From an uncultured Pelagibacteraceae bacterium (GTDB lineage: Bacteria; Pseudomonadota; Alphaproteobacteria; Pelagibacterales; Pelagibacteraceae): DNA of 32,824 nucleotides. Position numbers and translations under genes: made by a program. Shown piece after piece: positions 32,340 through 32,824 of the stretch (within the stretch, counting starts at the first letter, position 1; every line of letters begins with the position of its first letter). The stretch lies in contig CABXCB010000007.1 in the NCBI GenBank assembly GCA_902510635.1, forward strand, positions 1 to 32,824. Direction: 5' to 3'. The notes under the pieces are model-generated. The model made no database searches. It was not told where the DNA came from and worked only from the letters and a program-made list of their open reading frames with translations.

Positions 32340-32824
32340 TTAATTTAATTTCTTTTTTGTTATTTTGAGGTCTAAATTAATTTGTTTTTTTAATTGGTTT
32401 ATATTTTTAAATTTCTTTTCTTTTCTTATAAAGTTTATGAACTCAATAGTTAAGTGCTTATTATAAATATTTCTAGAAAAATTAAATATATGAACCTCTA
32501 AAAGTATTTTTTTGTGATTAAAAGTTGGTCTATATCCCAAATTTGCAATACCCTTAAATAATTTTTTATTATTTTTTAATAATATATTAACTCCATAAAC
32601 GCCCGGTTTGCCGATTATATAATCTCTCATCTCAATATTACATGTAGGAAAACCTATTTTTCTTCCTAATTTTTTTCCCACTTTTACTTTTCCCTCGACT
32701 GACCAATTTTTACCTAAATACTTATTAGCAATTTCAATTTTTCCATTAAATATTAATTTTCTAATTAATGTTGAAGAAATTATTTTATTTTTTTTTTTTA
32801 ATGGTCTTGGATTAATTATTTTAA
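32340..32824 (-). CDS. ribF: Riboflavin kinase / FAD synthetase (RibF), C-terminal part
   Basis: The frame is open from the right window edge to the stop at 32342-32340, so the gene is cut at its 5' end. The visible 161 residues include ISSTLIRKLIFNGKIEIANKYLG, the end of the FMN adenylyltransferase domain (Ser-Ser-Thr ... Arg), and GRKIGFPTCNIE, the riboflavin kinase motif with the conserved Pro-Thr. GVYGVNI and IANLGYRPTF follow. An in-frame GTG at 32681 is internal and is not the start. RibF makes FMN and FAD. It leads the ribF-ileS-lspA run. Confidence 0.95.
   Translation of the reverse strand, partial: KIINPRPLKKKNKIISSTLIRKLIFNGKIEIANKYLGKNWSVEGKVKVGKKLGRKIGFPTCNIEMRDYIIGKPGVYGVNILLKNNKKLFKGIANLGYRPTFNHKKILLEVHIFNFSRNIYNKHLTIEFINFIRKEKKFKNINQLKKQINLDLKITKKKLN

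Noticed and set aside
32340..32681. 113-residue gene starting at GTG 32681
   Set aside because: The frame stays open to the window edge and the extra sequence matches RibF, so the GTG is an internal Val codon.
1..32824. tRNA, rRNA or riboswitch genes
   Set aside because: No tRNA-like cloverleaf, rRNA or known riboswitch core noticed by eye; intergenic gaps are nearly all too short.

Overview
The window is AT-rich and densely packed, with many 1-60 nt gene overlaps and almost no intergenic DNA. Gene content and order point to a SAR11-type alphaproteobacterium (Pelagibacterales): a crtIBY-blh retinal pathway, an ispH-thrB-rnhA run, an aa3-type cytochrome c oxidase operon that carries ctaB and thrC, lipid A genes, and DUF2093 and DUF3035 proteins. 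This placement is an inference from protein families and base composition; no rRNA or tRNA gene is visible. No stretch longer than about 160 nt lacks a gene.

Layout. 1-3355 (+): end of crtI, then crtB, crtY and blh, making retinal from phytoene-level precursors; no opsin gene is in view. 3345-5681 (+): ispH, thrB, rnhA, overlapping or abutting. 5760-7907: an unusual block between the 3' ends of rnhA and thrC. It holds a secreted trypsin-like protease with a coiled coil and a small lipoprotein, with copies of a GC-rich direct repeat at its edges and between the two genes. 14286-7908 (-): respiratory operon coxB-coxA-coxC-cox4-(88 aa unknown)-ctaB-thrC. 14375-15879: a two-helix small membrane protein, a second subunit-III-like protein and a Sco-type copper chaperone, probably oxidase accessory genes.

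15871-19459: rsmE (-), then a tight + strand operon of an L-2-haloacid dehalogenase with all catalytic residues, a DoxX membrane protein, a pirin and a quinone oxidoreductase. 19449-19856 (-): a DUF2721 protein. 19908-25563 (+): ubiA, msbA-type ABC transporter, waaA, lpxK and lpxL, which make and flip lipid A; lpxK and lpxL overlap by 62 nt. 25565-27615: DUF2093 (-), purD and rsmD (+). 32824-27608 (-): ribF (cut by the window edge), ileS, lspA, a DUF3035 (BamF-like) lipoprotein and a compact pgi.

Most of the window is a streamlined core genome. The most unusual part is the repeat-bounded protease/lipoprotein block at 5.76-7.90 kb. Secondary points are the three-helix CoxB with its accessory genes, the lpxK/lpxL overlap with a reduced LpxK, and the dehalogenase-DoxX-pirin-Qor operon. 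I did not find a clear undescribed defence or mobile system; the repeat-bounded block is the best candidate for something not yet described.
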